Positions 44,936-57,480 of a stretch of 64,000 nt of DNA are shown here, piece after piece. Source of the DNA: Eonycteris spelaea (lineage: Eukaryota; Chordata; Mammalia; Chiroptera; Pteropodidae). Position 1 is the stretch's first letter. Each line of letters starts with the position of its first letter. The stretch covers positions 1,054,001-1,118,000 of the forward strand of contig PUFA01000070.1 of NCBI GenBank assembly GCA_003508835.1. Direction: 5' to 3'. The translations under genes and the position numbers were made by a program. The notes below the pieces were generated by a model. The model did no database searches. It worked only from the letters and a program-made list of their open reading frames with translations, and was not told the origin of the DNA.

Positions 44936-46380
44936 CAACAATCCAAATGTTCCAAGGTTTTGTTTTTTCATCAGATATTTATTGAGTGCCCACTGTTTTC
45001 CAGACACTGCGTAGACACCATGGCACCCTCCCCATCCCTGTACCATAATATTGCCTCTGGGACGCTTAAGTGGCACTACTTGTGCTGAGTATTTTGGAAA
45101 TACCCGGTTCCTTTCATTTTAACTTATAACTTACTGAGCAGAGATTCAAAACCAGTCCAGTAGTCAAAACAGTGGAGAAAAGCACTCTGCCTCATCCTCT
45201 GGCCTCATCCCTTTCTTCTCTGTCAGGAGCTTTTCAATTGGACTAACAAAGTAAAACAAGTGAAGAATATTTCCCTTAACTTTTTTCCTAGAAAGTGCAA
45301 ATCAGTGCACAAGTATTCATGCAAACTGATTGTGAGAGAGGTCATAAATCTACCAGTTTCTTGAATAGCCGAACTCTTGATTTAATTATGATATTATACT
45401 CTGAAATTCTGTTAGCATACTTACATATATTTCTTAGCTTTCCTACTAGATTACCAATAACATAAGAACTTGTCGACTTTATACTCTCTCTTTCCCCGCA
45501 CACTACTTAAAATAGGGTTTTATGTAACATCATTTAAGTGAATTATTAATATATATATATAATATATATATATAATCCTAGTAAATTTCAAGAGATGTGA
45601 CAATCTCCTCTCAGATCACAGTCAAAGGAAACACAGGCAGCCTTCATTACTTGAAAAAGAATTTATACTTTTGTTATTGGTAAAGTATTGGAGTTTGGTA
45701 TCATGCATTCGTTGTCCCGAATTTACCCCAACTTCTATCTGGGTTATCATTCCTTCTCATCAAAGTTCCACTCTCATAGCAATTACAAACAAACAAAAAA
45801 AACAAACAAACAAATCTTCTCCTCCTCTCCTTACTTATTCTTTTTCCCATCCAGCCCTTGGGTACCGCACTCCCAACTTGTGACACCTCATTCTCTGCTC
45901 CCATTCCTCTGGTTTCTCTCTGTGAAAAGCCAGCTGCGAAGTTTCATTTGGGTCTCTTTTTAATGAGAATCATCAGACTGGAGAGAAAAAAAAAAGGATA
46001 GTTCAGAAGCTGATTTGGAAATAAGTCTATGATTTTTCCTGTTAGACAGCTTCTTTACTTTTCTTTTTGTCTTTATTATTTTTAAAACTTAAAAGCAAAG
46101 TTGAAAGTGAAAATTTTATCTTTAGATCTTGTTAGCAATTTCCTCTAAAAAAGAAAAGTTCTGACAGAAAATATGAGTGGCTATAGAAGATATTTTTCTG
46201 CAGTATTTTAACAAGCTATTTTTGTGATATGTTTGCCCTTTTAAGCTCTAGTGAACTCAATCAACATAGAATGTCAGAGGCAACCTGAGAGCAAATTTTA
46301 AACACTGCGCTCGATTGATGTTTAAGAAAACAAAGTGAAGTGAAGAGCATTTCATATGGATTATTTTCTGTGCAGTCTTC
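44936..46380. other. Non-coding with simple repeats
   Basis: Includes an AT palindromic tract (aatatatatatataatatatatatataat, 45547-45575) and (CAAA)n at 45785-45813. 44960-45010 has a short ancient-repeat phrase (tcagatatttattgagtgcccactg). No gene seen. Confidence 0.4.
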
Positions 46381-46384
46381 TATG

Positions 46385-46965
46385 CTATTCATCCACTTGC
46401 TTTGATCATATATTACTATGTAAAAAACCACTGCAAAATTTATTGGCTTAAAATAGCAGCCATTTTATTGTCTATCATGATTGATTTTGTGAGTTGACTG
46501 GGCTCAGCTGGGCAATTCTTCTGCTCTGTGTGATTTTGGTTAGGGCTACAATTGTCTGAGGACTCTGCTGGTCTGCAACGTCCAATTTGGCTCACTCACA
46601 CATCTGGTGTCTTAACGGGCATGGCTTGAAGGCTGATGCCATCTAGCTTTATCTATCTGAACTAGGGTGCTCAGACAGCTGGGCCTCTCTCATTCTGCCC
46701 CCATTCCCCTGCCCCATAGTATCATGGTCTCTTCTATTCTCCACGTGGCTTCTCCAGCAGAACTTCCATAGAGACTCAGGGCTCCCAAAAGTACAAAAGC
46801 AGAAGCTGCCAGACCTTCTTTGGACCTAGGTGTAGAACTTCCATACTCTGTTGGTTAAAACAATCCCAGCCTAGACTTACCATGGAAAGAAGTAAATACT
46901 AGAAGATGTGCTCATTGGAAAGCATCCTTGGAGACATACCCTATCACACACAACAATTCCCTTGA
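46385..46965 (+). mobile_element. MLT1-like (MaLR) LTR, copy 3
   Basis: atatattactatgtaaaaaaccactgcaaaatttattggcttaaaatagcagcc is the opening of the same LTR family as 37466. Also tgggctcagctgggcaattcttctgc, ccaatttggctcactcacac, ctccacgtggcttctccagc and gaaagaagtaaatactag near the end. Confidence 0.68.
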
Positions 46966-47265
46966 ACAATTTAATGTTCCATTTTAATTAGCAAGCATTT
47001 TCTTTCGATCCAGATAATTGTTTTAACCTGATTTTTTTTCAGTTGAAAATTCCCCAAAGTATTCAGCAGTATTACTTTGGCATCATTACATACTTTTTTT
47101 CTGGAATATTTAAATCTTTGTGTACTTTTCTATAAAAACATGCATATTCACTAATTTACATGATTTAAGCAGTTAGTGGCTTGAAGTTAAAGCTTCACTA
47201 ACAGTCAATAAGAGTGACAACCCTTATACAGTAAAGCTACGCCCTCTTAAACCTAAATACTTGAA
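46966..47265. other. Non-coding, nothing recognised
   Basis: AT-rich, no signatures. Confidence 0.4.
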
Positions 47266-47267
47266 TC

Positions 47268-47530
47268 AGAGTTTCCCAAAGAATGTTCTGTAACACGTTG
47301 ATATAACAAGTTATAGATGTTTATGTCAGCCAAGAGTTTAGAAGATATTCTACGTTAAAGAAAGCTAATGAGCATTTTAAGGCAAAATTTGTTAGATCTT
47401 TAATATGCAAATTAGAATTGAATATGTTTTGTTTCCATAACTTATTTGAACATGAAACTTTTTGTCTCAAAACAACCCCAGGGACTAAAATTTCACCAAA
47501 CACCCTATGGGAAAATGATTCTCTAAAGCA
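47268..47530. mobile_element. hAT-Charlie-like non-autonomous DNA transposon
   Basis: Left end cagagtttcccaaagaatgttctg and right side accctatgggaaaatgattctc form a partial inverted match of the tttcccaaag type typical of Charlie-related elements. Decayed internal sequence, no target duplication found. Confidence 0.5.
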
Positions 47531-47689
47531 TCATTTGCTGTGAGGATTGTATGACTACCTAGTGCCCTTATGACTTGGGCTGGGTTATAAATTCATGCTC
47601 AGGCTGCTATCTCTATGCTCCACACTTCTCAAAAATATTTATCAGTGTAAAATATATCCCTAAAACATGGGAATTACAATAATTGTGTT

Positions 47690-47960
47690 AATAGCCAATA
47701 ATGTTTATTGAGTATTTACTATGTGCCATGTAATGCATTATTTTATATACATTTTATAATGCACTAAATACTTTATACACATTTATCTTCCTAATAATTG
47801 CTCAAAGTAGATAATATTTTTATGATCTCCATTGTACAGGTGAGGAAACTGAGTCATAAGAAGACAGGCAATGAAGAGAGAGAATTATGGCTGGAACTTC
47901 TGTTTTAATGACTTTGTAGTCCATGACTTAACTACAGCTATAGCTTAACTACTGCCTTCT
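47690..47960 (+). mobile_element. MIR SINE, full length
   Basis: caataatgtttattgagtatttactatgtgccatg, gcactaaatactttatacac, tccattgtacaggtgaggaaactgagtcat, ending in tgactttgtagtccatgac. A second MIR 5' section (atatttatcaagcatctacggcatgcc) begins at 48042 and breaks off at about 48090. Confidence 0.9.
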
Positions 47961-48094
47961 CTTCTGCATATCAAATCAAAATTTCAGTTTCTAACACAAA
48001 TGCTTTGGTTTGGTTTGAGATTCCACAACTTCAGAGAAAACTAATATTTATCAAGCATCTACGGCATGCCAGTTCTTGTGCTTTGAGATATATA

Positions 48095-49075
48095 TATATT
48101 TTTTTAACATGAAACTTTTGTCTTAAAACATATATATATAAGTAGGTTAATCTTTACAATAACCGTAGAATAAAAATATTGAACATATTGTGAGGGGGAA
48201 AACCTCTTTTCTTTAATAGTGAATATTTTTCCAAAATAGAATAAACATCTCATAAACCACTTCAGATGATTTCTCAGGAAGTCACTCAGTGTCAAATTCC
48301 TCTAAAGAATTGCTTCACTGAAATACTTGAATGTGCAAACTGATTCTAGCTTAAGTAAGTCCTTTATCCAACCTATTAAATACCTACTTGAAATCCTAGT
48401 GAAAATTGAATAGAATAATGTTTGGCATCCATACTTATTAAATTCTATGTCCAGGTGATAATGTATATTTGTAAATTATATATAAATGTAAAATAAATGA
48501 GTGGAAAGTAGTAGTATGGCTTGAACCCACACTTCTTTGCACAATGCCAATGTTAAAAATATAGCAAAATGGTCAAAATACTGATAGGAACATCCTTAGT
48601 TCTGAAGTCATTTCAACATGGAAGCCTGAGCACAAATTTACAACCCAGGCCTCTGAAGGTCCACTGAAATAGAAATATGGAAGCACAAAACAAGAATAAA
48701 CAATAACAGCAAAGTACTTTAGATAAGGGTATGAAGAATGGTTCATTAGTGAATGAGAATTTCAACAAATTTCTTGATGACAGGAAGCGTTTGAAAGCCT
48801 CTAAGCAGATGAAACAGCTTGTAATTCCCTACAGGAGGGTCTGCAGCAAGGTGCAGTGGGAACTCTTAGCAACATTGGGAGGACCGCAAGCTCACAGTTG
48901 GTAGGGACAAGGGAAACACGGGGCTGATAGCATGTTCTTTAAGTCTGTATGTGGAAACTGAAATCTATATATGAAAAATGGTTTTAATTACCCCTCCATC
49001 CCCACCTCTACTCACAGAAGGCATTAGTCTAGAAATACAACCTAGAGATTAAAAGAGGAGTAAGGTTCCCTTGGT
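48095..49075. other. Non-coding, nothing recognised
   Basis: AT-rich with short TA runs at 48089-48140 and 48470-48490. Confidence 0.4.
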
Positions 49076-49079
49076 CCAA

Positions 49080-49275
49080 AGCTTACTTCTGCCTCTTACT
49101 AGGGTGATTTGGCAGTTATTAACCTCGTGTCTCTGTTCATTGTATAGAAAAGGAAGATAGTAGTAACACCTAACTCAAAAGATTGCTGTGAGTAGTAAAT
49201 AAATTTCTATATGTGATGTTCTTAAGACAGTGTCTGGCATGTAGTGCTATATTAATATTAGCTATTGTCTTTATT
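49080..49275 (-). mobile_element. MIR SINE
   Basis: Reverse-orientation landmarks: cttctgcctcttactagggtg, gtctctgttcattgtatag, aagattgctgtgagtagtaaat and cagtgtctggcatgtagtgc. Confidence 0.82.
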
Positions 49276-49674
49276 GTCATCATCACCATCATTACCTCTA
49301 ACAAACCTCTTGAATAAACTATCTGTGGCTTATGGTATGGGAATTGGAGTCTGAAAGTAAAGCCCTCTTCTATCTGAAGTGTGAAGTTTGGAGGGCTAGT
49401 GCCTAACTGCTGGCTCCTTATCCACTCAGCCTAAAACAATCTTGTCAGAAAACTCCTTCTCCCCAACCACATAGGGCTTCAGTGAGACTTGCTACCAATG
49501 GCAAGGAACTATGGATCAGGAAATAGATCTACTAATACAAAAATATAGTATGCCCACCCCAACTGCTCCATCATTTATTCTAAATCTGAATTTAAAAAAC
49601 AAAGATCACCAAGCAGAATGTACCAACATCTTCATTATTTTATTTTATTCAAAAACATTTTAGTAGCCAAAGTA
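49276..49674. other. Non-coding, nothing recognised
   Basis: No repeat or gene signature. Confidence 0.4.
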
Positions 49675-49845
49675 ATTATTTTATTTTTATTTTTTCCAGT
49701 TCAAATGAGATATAATTGACTTATACATTCTGTAAATTTAAAGTGTACAGCATGATGATTTGAAACACTTATATGTCACAAAATGATTAGCACAATAAGG
49801 TTAGTTAAAATATTTATTACTTCACTTAGTTACAAATAGCAAAAC
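49675..49845 (-). mobile_element. L1M 3' end, antisense
   Basis: A T-rich start (the antisense tail) is followed by cagttcaaatgagatataattgac, gtaaatttaaagtgtacagcatgatgatttg and aaaatgattagcacaataaggttag, the reverse complement of an old L1M 3' UTR. Confidence 0.8.
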
Positions 49846-50865
49846 CTTATCCCAGAGGAATTAGACATAATTCAGAGAATAGACTAGAAGTTTTAAAACA
49901 ACAAAGCTACAATTAGAATTTTCAGAGAGATTTAAGATTTTGCACCTACCAAAAAAATACATATACACACATATGCAACTAATAAAAGAAACCAAAACAA
50001 CCCAAAAAATAGCTCTTTGAGGTTAAAACATGATTTCTGGGGGGAAAAATCAAAGAATGCTAGAAATTAAACTCAAGGAGATTTCCCAGGGTATAAATCA
50101 GCATGATGACAACAAGATGGAAAACTAAGAGAACAAACAGAAGCCTGAGAGGGCTGATTCGTAAAGGTTCCACGTAAAACTAATGGGTCTTAGGAAGAAA
50201 AGAAAGAAGTCAAAATAAGTAGTACATGTGTTACTGAGAATTAGACTGGAAGACAGGCCCATGACTGAGGAAGGATCTAATGATTCAGATTGCAGTGGTC
50301 TGCGAATGCCAAACTGGGGGGTGAAGTCCACAGTGCTCAGATCATTAAGGAATTTCAGGATAATAAGGCCTAAGTGAAGATCCTAAAATGAAAACCCAGC
50401 AAGAATAATTATGTTAACAACAAAGTAATGAGACCCAGATTGGAATCAGCAAAACTAGATGCCAAAAGACAACATAGTGATGTTTTCCAAATACCATCCA
50501 TTCATCTTGTTTATAACAGGTGGGGTGCTGATTGCATGGCCTTTGTTTCCTGAACCACCCTAGCCCAGACACAAAAATGAGATTATAATGGCAATGACAA
50601 AATAATAATTATTCTTCTGGTTTGGCCCACTTCAGCAAGAACTCCAACTATCCTCCAAATCCCTCCCCAATTTTTAGGATTTCCCTCAGCGTGACCCGTA
50701 GATCAGTCACTTTAGTTCCAAGAGGTAACCACACATTCCATTTCCTCTGCAGATGTCCCTTTGGTGAGGTCTCTTGTTATTGGCAATGCCAATGTCTGCA
50801 GAGGTCTGCCATTGACAGTTGTCCAAGCGAGGCAGGCTGTCACGGCACTTAACTGCACAGTCTAT
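49846..50865. other. Non-coding, nothing recognised
   Basis: AT-rich to 50500, then more mixed. The frames at 50125-50331 and 50622-50852 have no family signature. Confidence 0.4.
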
Positions 50866-50869
50866 GTCA

Positions 50870-51075
50870 ACATACCGCCTGGACTTGAATCCCTATCTGA
50901 TCCCACACTAAAAGTATAACCTTGAACTCTCAAGCCCTCTAATTTAACATCTGTAAATTGGGGATAATAATAGTATTTATCCCACAGTGCTTTGTGATGA
51001 TGAAATGAGATAATCCGATTTAAGAACTTACCACAGTATCGAGCACATGGTTAGCATTTGGTAAAGTTTCAGTGT
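50870..51075 (-). mobile_element. MIR SINE
   Basis: ctggacttgaatccctatctg, aactctcaagccctctaatttaacatctgtaaattggggataataatag, gatgatgaaatgagataat and agtatcgagcacatggttagc, the antisense MIR. Confidence 0.9.
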
Positions 51076-51764
51076 ATTAGCAAAAACAAAACAAAATCTC
51101 GTGTATCATGCCATTGAGACTTGCCAGGGCACACATACAAAATGCACCATCTCCCATCAGTACAAAGCTGCTGTTGCCTTGGGTAACATTTCACTCAGTG
51201 AGCAGTTAACATAATTTTCTTGATTTATGACTGCACTTACATTCTACTTTAAGCACTCATTCTGAGTGGTGATAGCGACTCAGTGAATTTAGTCTCACTA
51301 CTACTCCCTAGGTGACATGTACATTTCCAAGGGATTACACACTGCCTCTGTGTTGTGTGGAGGTGAAAGAAGGTGGCCCCTCGTACTTCGTTTCCACACA
51401 ATAATATGCTTTGGCTCGTTGAGGTCCTCATCATCAGTTAACTGCTATGTATCCCTGACTCCCAGTCTAAAGCCATTCAGACCAAGCCCTCTGACATCTA
51501 GGTCCACTCTAGAGCCCCGGAGAATCTTCTGGGGCTGATTCTGGCCCTTCACCATCACTGGCCCCATAGCAAGTGCAGGGGAAATTATTGTATGGATTAC
51601 CTGGCCTCCTAGGCATGTCTCTCAACTCTTGCTTGTTTCTCAAGCTCTAAGAATGGGCAAATAAGCCCTCTGCCCAGCTCCAGACTCCCTGTACTTTTCT
51701 GGATTGTTCTATCCACTTTGTTTTCCTTTGGGGATTCTGGCTGAAAGCTAAGAGAAAGATGTAG
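51076..51764. other. Non-coding, slightly GC-richer
   Basis: No repeat recognised; moderately GC-rich 51300-51620. No spliced coding frame seen. Confidence 0.35.
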
Positions 51765-51790
51765 TTTTTTTTTTTTTTTTTTTTTTTTTT
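51765..51790 (+). repeat. Poly-T run, 26 bp
   Basis: Uninterrupted thymines. No SINE body is attached on the right (a minus-strand insertion was checked), so it is treated as a homopolymer. Confidence 0.95.
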
Positions 51791-52080
51791 GAGTGACAAC
51801 CAGCATCTGCTTCCATTGCTTCCTACCAGGTCTTCTTTTTATCCTACTCAGAATGTTTGCTTGCTCTGGAAAAGAAAGAGAGAAAAAAAGCCTTGCTCAT
51901 ACAGTGTGGGCTCTCTTTGCCTGGAGGCCCTTGATGACCTATTGCTTTTGGCTTTTCAGCTGTGATATACCTGAAGGGGAGAGGAGGACACCAGTGACAT
52001 TGCAGAAAATGGCAAGGAAATGAAAAGATACCAAAAAATATTTGGGAAAGTCAAATTGTTATCTACCACGATCTTGATAA
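51791..52080. other. Non-coding, nothing recognised
   Basis: Short interval with no signature. Confidence 0.4.
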
Positions 52081-52084
52081 CTAA

Positions 52085-52355
52085 TAGACTAGCACCAGAT
52101 AACATTTATCGAGAACTTACTAGATGCCAGGCATTCCTCTAAGCACTTTGTGTGTGTTAACTCATTTAATCATCATAACAATGTAAGAGGCATGTAAGAT
52201 TTTATTCCCACTTCTCAGATGAAAGAAAAAAAAAAAAGGAAGCTTGGACAATTTAAAGTAACTTGCCCAATGTCAGTGAGGATGTCCACAGCAGAGGTGG
52301 AATTCCAACCCAGACAGTACGGTTCCAGGGTCCAGGCCTCCACCTACTCACCAAC
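52085..52355 (+). mobile_element. MIR SINE, full length
   Basis: agataacatttatcgagaacttactagatgccaggc, taagcactttgtgtgtgttaactcatttaatc, cccacttctcagatgaaag, an internal A12 at 52226-52237, then ggaattccaacccagacag. Well preserved. Confidence 0.9.
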
Positions 52356-52685
52356 CACCTCTCCTGATTGTGAACCAGATAGCTGCTCTGGTTTTCCTCG
52401 ATCTCTTATTGTGGCACAGGGCCATGAGTCCATGGATCTGGAGCAGAGGACAGTCGGAGCAGCAGGCAGAGCAGCTGGCAGATCAGAATCAGCCCCCATG
52501 CATGCTCACTGTCCTTGAAGGCAATGGTCCTCCTGAACCTCTCTCTTGCTTTAGATGGAGTTTCTTACTATGTAAATCCTCCTAGATGACAAGTCGCTCG
52601 CTTGTCCCCTGTGGGCCCAGCTCAGCCCTAGACTTCTTCGTCAGGGTAGGCTGTGATGCTTATTTAGAAAAGTAAAACCAGTTTA
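52356..52685. other. Non-coding, nothing recognised
   Basis: GC-moderate interval between two MIRs. The frames at 52219-52585 run out of the MIR and are not credible genes. Confidence 0.4.
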
Positions 52686-52689
52686 ATGG

Positions 52690-52875
52690 AAAATGCAACC
52701 CCAGTTTAAACCACCACTCTACCATTATAGCTGTAAGACTTTGATCAAATTTTTTAGTCTTTGAGTCTTAGTGGTTTCCTCTCTAAAAGGGGGTAATAAT
52801 TACGTGGTAGAGTTATTAATATGTGAAGTGCTGAGCACAGTTCCTAGCACACAGAAGGAGGAAAGTAGATAGATA
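52690..52875 (-). mobile_element. MIR SINE
   Basis: accactctaccattatagctgtaagactttg, agtctttgagtcttagtggtttcctctc, gggggtaataattacgtggtag and gtgctgagcacagttcctagcacac. Confidence 0.88.
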
Positions 52876-53185
52876 TTTATTTGGTGCTTCTGTCATCTAG
52901 TTTGTTATGACATTGTAGGTGCATTCTAATCTGTGATGGCATAAATCTAATTGCTCTGTGTGAAACCCTCTGTTTGAAGTCCTAAGGTCAGTCCCATTGC
53001 TTGATTATGTACATGTCACAAAAATACACTGAAAGATTGACTTTTAGCAAGATTTTTTTCCCTAAGCAAACAACGACTTATCTATTTAGATTTATATCTA
53101 TTGGGTTACATCCAAAGTTAAATCAATCATTTTTCCTGAAGGAAATGAACACAATCTTAAATGAATGTGCTGCTTAATAGTAATG
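52876..53185. other. Non-coding, nothing recognised
   Basis: AT-rich, no signatures. Confidence 0.4.
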
Positions 53186-53187
53186 TT

Positions 53188-53385
53188 AATAGTTACTGTT
53201 TGTAACTATTCACCATGAACCAAGTACTATGCTAGGTTAATTTAGCCTTTAGTCTTTCAAGAAAGGAATTCTGGTACCCATTTCACTGAGGTTTAGAGAG
53301 TTTGTCCAAGGTCACAGGGGCAGCAAATGGCAGAGCTGGACGCTAAAGAGTGGTGTGTCCACCTGAATCCTGTAATTATGGAAAC
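53188..53385 (+). mobile_element. MIR SINE
   Basis: aatagttactgtttgtaactattcacc, aagtactatgctaggttaat, cccatttcactgaggtttagag, ccaaggtcacaggggcagcaaatggcagagctgg. Confidence 0.88.
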
Positions 53386-55005
53386 TAGTGAGAGACTTAG
53401 CATCCGTACTCTGCTTTCAATAAACTGTGTATTAATTAAGTCACAGGTTCCATTAAACCTTATAAAATAAAGGTAATAGCAATAAAATAGAACTTTTTAG
53501 TAGAACTGTTTGTAAGACCATGGAAAAGAAAGTCCCATGAGAATTTTCTGTTCTCTAAACATGGACAGAATCTTTTGAAGGACACTTAAAGCAAATTATT
53601 GCAATTTGGTGTGCTGGTTTTATTTAAATTTTCTATGAATGTATTCATTGGGCTGTTCCAGCATAGTGATAAGGGATAGTCCTCAGTCAACATGTAAATT
53701 AAAGAGTCAAAATTTCTAATTTAAATATTTAGTGCTAATTTGTCTCTCCATTGGTGTTTGTTATAGTACTCAGTAACCAGAATTCGTTTGGTCAATTTCC
53801 CTTGGGGCTTCAGTTAGCGAACTTTCTGGAGAGGGTCTTTGGAAATTAAAGATAACAAACCAGATTCAACCGGTAAGTGACACATCACTGTTCAGAAACT
53901 TTATGTTTTTAACAAAGAATAGAATCCAACACCCACTCTCTTTTATAGACCCGATTAGCAAGAAATTTTCTCCAAGCAGATGGAGCATGAAAATTGCTGC
54001 CTCTTGGAATCAGTTGTCTAACCGAGTTTAATATTTTCATTTGGTTTTCCACTGTTATTATTATTATTGCCATTTTAACTTATGCATTATAGCCATAGCA
54101 TATGCCTCTGGGCACAAGAAAGGAAAAATTCATTGTTAGTGTTTGTCTTATTTGCACTCACTTGAAGCAATTTGGTTGGCCACATGGAGTGAATAAAGCT
54201 GTCACGTTATTTATTTATTTATTTTTTTAAAGAACACTATAACTATAATGGACTATGCATTCATTACTGAGCAGATTAATTTTTTTCTTCCATTGAATAG
54301 CATAAAGAGGGGATAATTTCAAACTGAATTGTGCCTGGTGAATTATGATGCACATTTCCAACCTAGGCATATAACAGTTCCTGGATTTTCTGCCAGTGTT
54401 TTCCAAACACTTAATCTTTTTTGAAGAATATTTCTCAGAATGCAATAAAAACATATCTTGTTTGTTTTGTTTTGTTTTGTTTTGTTTGAGGGGGGAGTGC
54501 TTGGCTGATATGTACTAATTTCTGCAGAAAAAAAATGAATTAAAATATAACTTGATCCCAGATAGTAGTTTCTTGTTGAATACTCAACTTCCTTTATTTC
54601 TTGAATTTCTCTCCTTTTCTCTTTATATTTCCCTTCACTTTCTCAGCTAACATCAGCCATTGCCCAATCCTTCCTTACAGATTAGAGATCTTAGCTTCAA
54701 TCAGGATTCAGATGTGCCTGGCCCTGCCTGGAATTCATTGGTGAACCCCTTAGAGCTCTATCTGATGAAATTAAAGGTCTGTTAGGAAGCAGGTCATTTA
54801 AGACAAGAGACAACTGAGAAATATTTATTTCAAAATAACGGTACGGGGTTGGAGGAAAGAGTCTTTTGGGTAAAATGTAATCACTTGGATCATTTATTCT
54901 TCATTCAGTCCCCTTGAGAGTGGGGACAATGAATAAAAACCTTGAGTTGTTTTACTAAAAATATCTTTAGACATTGAGAGCACAAAGAAGCATTTTTGGT
55001 AACCT
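53386..55005. other. Non-coding with minor simple repeats
   Basis: Single-copy-looking AT-rich DNA. Holds (TTTA)n at 54209-54226 and (TTTTG)n at 54458-54488. No coding frame of note. Confidence 0.4.
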
Positions 55006-55007
55006 AA

Positions 55008-55240
55008 TTGACCTTTATTGAGCTCCTCCTAATTACTAAACATTTAACTTACATTATCAAAATCATCACAGTGGCCCTATTATACAGTCATTATTTTCTG
55101 CATTTTATAGACGAGGAAACTAAAGCTTAGAGGGGATATATATCTTGCTTGTGGACATGCAGCTAAAAAGTGGTAGATTCAGAATTCAACTCAAATCTCT
55201 CTGATGTTAAAATCTACACTCTCAACCGTATTGCATGCAG
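55008..55240 (+). mobile_element. MIR SINE, full length
   Basis: cctttattgagctcctcctaattac, cagtggccctattatacagtc, gcattttatagacgaggaaactaaagcttagagg, gacatgcagctaaaaagtggtag. Confidence 0.9.
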
Positions 55241-55615
55241 TATTGTCTTCCACCAAGACAAACTGAAGTACATTAGAGCTCAGAATAGAAACTGCAGGCT
55301 GAAAAGTCATTCATACCGGCCTTAATCCGCAGTGTAAGGTGAGAGAATAATGGACATTAATGCACTCTCCATATGGGTAGCTGATACCTTTGCACTTTTA
55401 TCAATAGCCTCTTGTATGCTCTTTGGCAACCTCTTTGCTGCTGAGTAAGAGAGGAGGAAAGCAGCTCCCGGCAGATGATAGGCTAGAAGACCACTTTGAG
55501 AATACAAGTGAAATAACCCCTGGGTTTCCTAGGATAATCAGGGGGGGATTCAAAGGTAATCGAATTTCTGATGGATTAAACTGGGGACAGAATAAAATGA
55601 ATTCTGTTTTGTTAC
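55241..55615. other. Non-coding, nothing recognised
   Basis: No repeat seen. Two short opposing frames at 55322-55662 show no family. Confidence 0.4.
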
Positions 55616-55617
55616 TG

Positions 55618-55895
55618 ATTTATTTTTATTTTTTAAGAGATACATATTGTTTTATTTTTTGATTACAGTTGACATTCAGCATTATGTCAGTTTCAGGTGT
55701 ATGGCATAGTGCCTATACATTTATATAACTTACAAAATGAGGCCCCCAATAAGGCTAGTATCCACCCCTTGACACAATACGTAGTTATTACAATATTATT
55801 GACTATATTCCTTATGCTCTACTTTATATCCCCATGATTATTTTCTAACTGCCAACTTGTACTTCTTAATTCCTTCACTTTTTTCACTGTTTTTA
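55618..55895 (-). mobile_element. L1 3' end, antisense, same 3' UTR type as copies A and B
   Basis: A T-rich start, then gattacagttgacattcagc, gtttcaggtgtatggcatag, cacccc-ttgacacaatacg, actatattccttatgctc and ccaacttgtacttcttaat are the reverse complement of the 3' UTR in L1 copies A (3740-3970) and B (15720-15910). 5'-truncated to about 240 bp. Confidence 0.88.
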
Positions 55896-56159
55896 TGACC
55901 CTACTTTTAATCTCAGGTGGGTTAGGCCTAGGGAAACAAGTTATGCAAAAACACCTCCAAATCAGGATTTATCTGTCAATACCCCTTAATTTCATTGTGT
56001 GACTTCTGAGAGTGAAAACAATTCTGGATTGCTCTGTTTTATTCCCTCTGAGCTTCCTTAGAAACAGAACCATGCCTGCCTCTTTTCTTCCCTAACCTCA
56101 GTTATTAATCAAAAACTATTGCCAAGTACAGGCCATTTACCAAATGAGAAAGTTCCCCA
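55896..56159. other. Non-coding, nothing recognised
   Basis: No signature. Confidence 0.4.
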
Positions 56160-56355
56160 TCACCAGTCCTATTTGGAATACCCACTCTGCACAAGGGGCA
56201 CAGAGCAAGGTACTGGGTAGGGGCTTCAAGGATGACTAAGCTGTGGTTCGCTGCTCTTAAAGAGTTTTACCCCCATGGCAGGAGATGGATAGGTATATAA
56301 TTAATCACACACAGACTAAATAAAACAGAGCCAAATGGAGGCAAAGTAACAAAAT
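56160..56355 (+). repeat. Ancient mammalian interspersed repeat fragment
   Basis: gcacagagcaaggtactgggtagg, gcttcaaggatgactaagctg and ccatggcaggagatggataggtatataatt resemble the family at 6050 and 38225, strongly eroded. Confidence 0.4.
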
Positions 56356-56960
56356 GTAGAGGGGGCTTTAGGCAGTGCATGCCATTCTTGCCTGGAGGCT
56401 TTGCCCATCTCCTTTATCAATCCTATTTCCTCCTGGCTTTCTCAGTTTGTTCCTTCAATTATTTCACTTCTCTTGGGCTCTCTCTAAAGGCTCTTTTCTT
56501 CTCATCTAAATCCTTTTTCAGGACACCCACCGAAATTACTGAGTTCCCTCTTAGAACCACCTTCAAATTAAGCTACTAACAATGTGTTCTTGCCAGCTAT
56601 TACTCTTTAAGTCCATCTGTCTTCTTGTCTGCTCAGAAGAGCCAAGAGTATTTCTAGGTCTTTAGCAATCTTTAAGCCACATGGAGGAAATGCATTTACA
56701 CTAGTTAATATGACCACAGACTAAGGGCAAAGAACTAAGATCAACTTTTACGTGCCCAATTACCGCCTTAGATGTCAACTGTGCACCAGGGGGTTCTTAA
56801 TGAGTTATGTGAGGAAGACAGTCTTTGAAATGGTTGGCCTTTCCTCTTTCCTTTATTACTCAGTGTCTAGCTTACTCTACAGGAATGAGCAGGCACTTAC
56901 AAGATGCAGAAGAGAGCAGCAGCAATAAGGAAAATCTTCATGTTCTTGGGGGCTTGTCTG
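56356..56960. other. Non-coding, possibly L2-derived in part
   Basis: 56430-56600 has weak L2-like pyrimidine phrases. Not firm. Confidence 0.3.
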
Positions 56961-56964
56961 ACTC

Positions 56965-57035
56965 GTTCACTGCTCTATCTCTGCTACTTGACACACAGTG
57001 GTACTAAGTAAATATTTGTTGAAAGGCATAGAGAA
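56965..57035 (+). mobile_element. L2 LINE 3' tail
   Basis: tctgctacttgacacacagtggtactaagtaaatatttgttgaaagg is the closing L2 signature. Confidence 0.65.
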
Positions 57036-57344
57036 GGAGAGACTAAGTTAAACATTGGACTTGGCTTGTATTAGATGAACTCTACAGTCCCTTTTTACTG
57101 AGACTTTTATGGCCTAGTAAGAGTGAGAAGAACTGAAATTTGAAAAACTACATTAAACTCATCAAGTTGCATTGATTCCTCCTATCCTATCCTCTCTGTA
57201 TATAGAAGTTGTTAAATAGTGGTATTGCCAATATTGAGATCAAGTAAGGGAGACTAGAATCAAGTCAATGGAAAGAATTTCAAAAGGCCATTTATTTATT
57301 CCCAACTGGCAACTAAATCACTCCATAAAAGCCTGTAGGATGAT

Positions 57345-57480
57345 ATCATGGAGAAAGTGCAGGCTTCGGAGTCAAACTGCGCTGAATTTGAATTCCTGTT
57401 CTGCTGCTCCCAAGCTGCACGATCTTGGGCAGTGACAGCTTTGAGCCTTTGTCTCCTTTATTATAAAATATATACTGTAA
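57345..57480 (-). mobile_element. MIR SINE
   Basis: gagaaagtgcaggcttcggagtcaaactgc, gaatttgaattcctgttctgctgc and acgatcttgggcagtgacag are the antisense tRNA-like head and core of MIR. Confidence 0.88.

Noticed and set aside
51765..51830. Minus-strand SINE with the T26 run as its tail
   Set aside because: Sequence to the right shows no tRNA-, 7SL- or 5S-like body.
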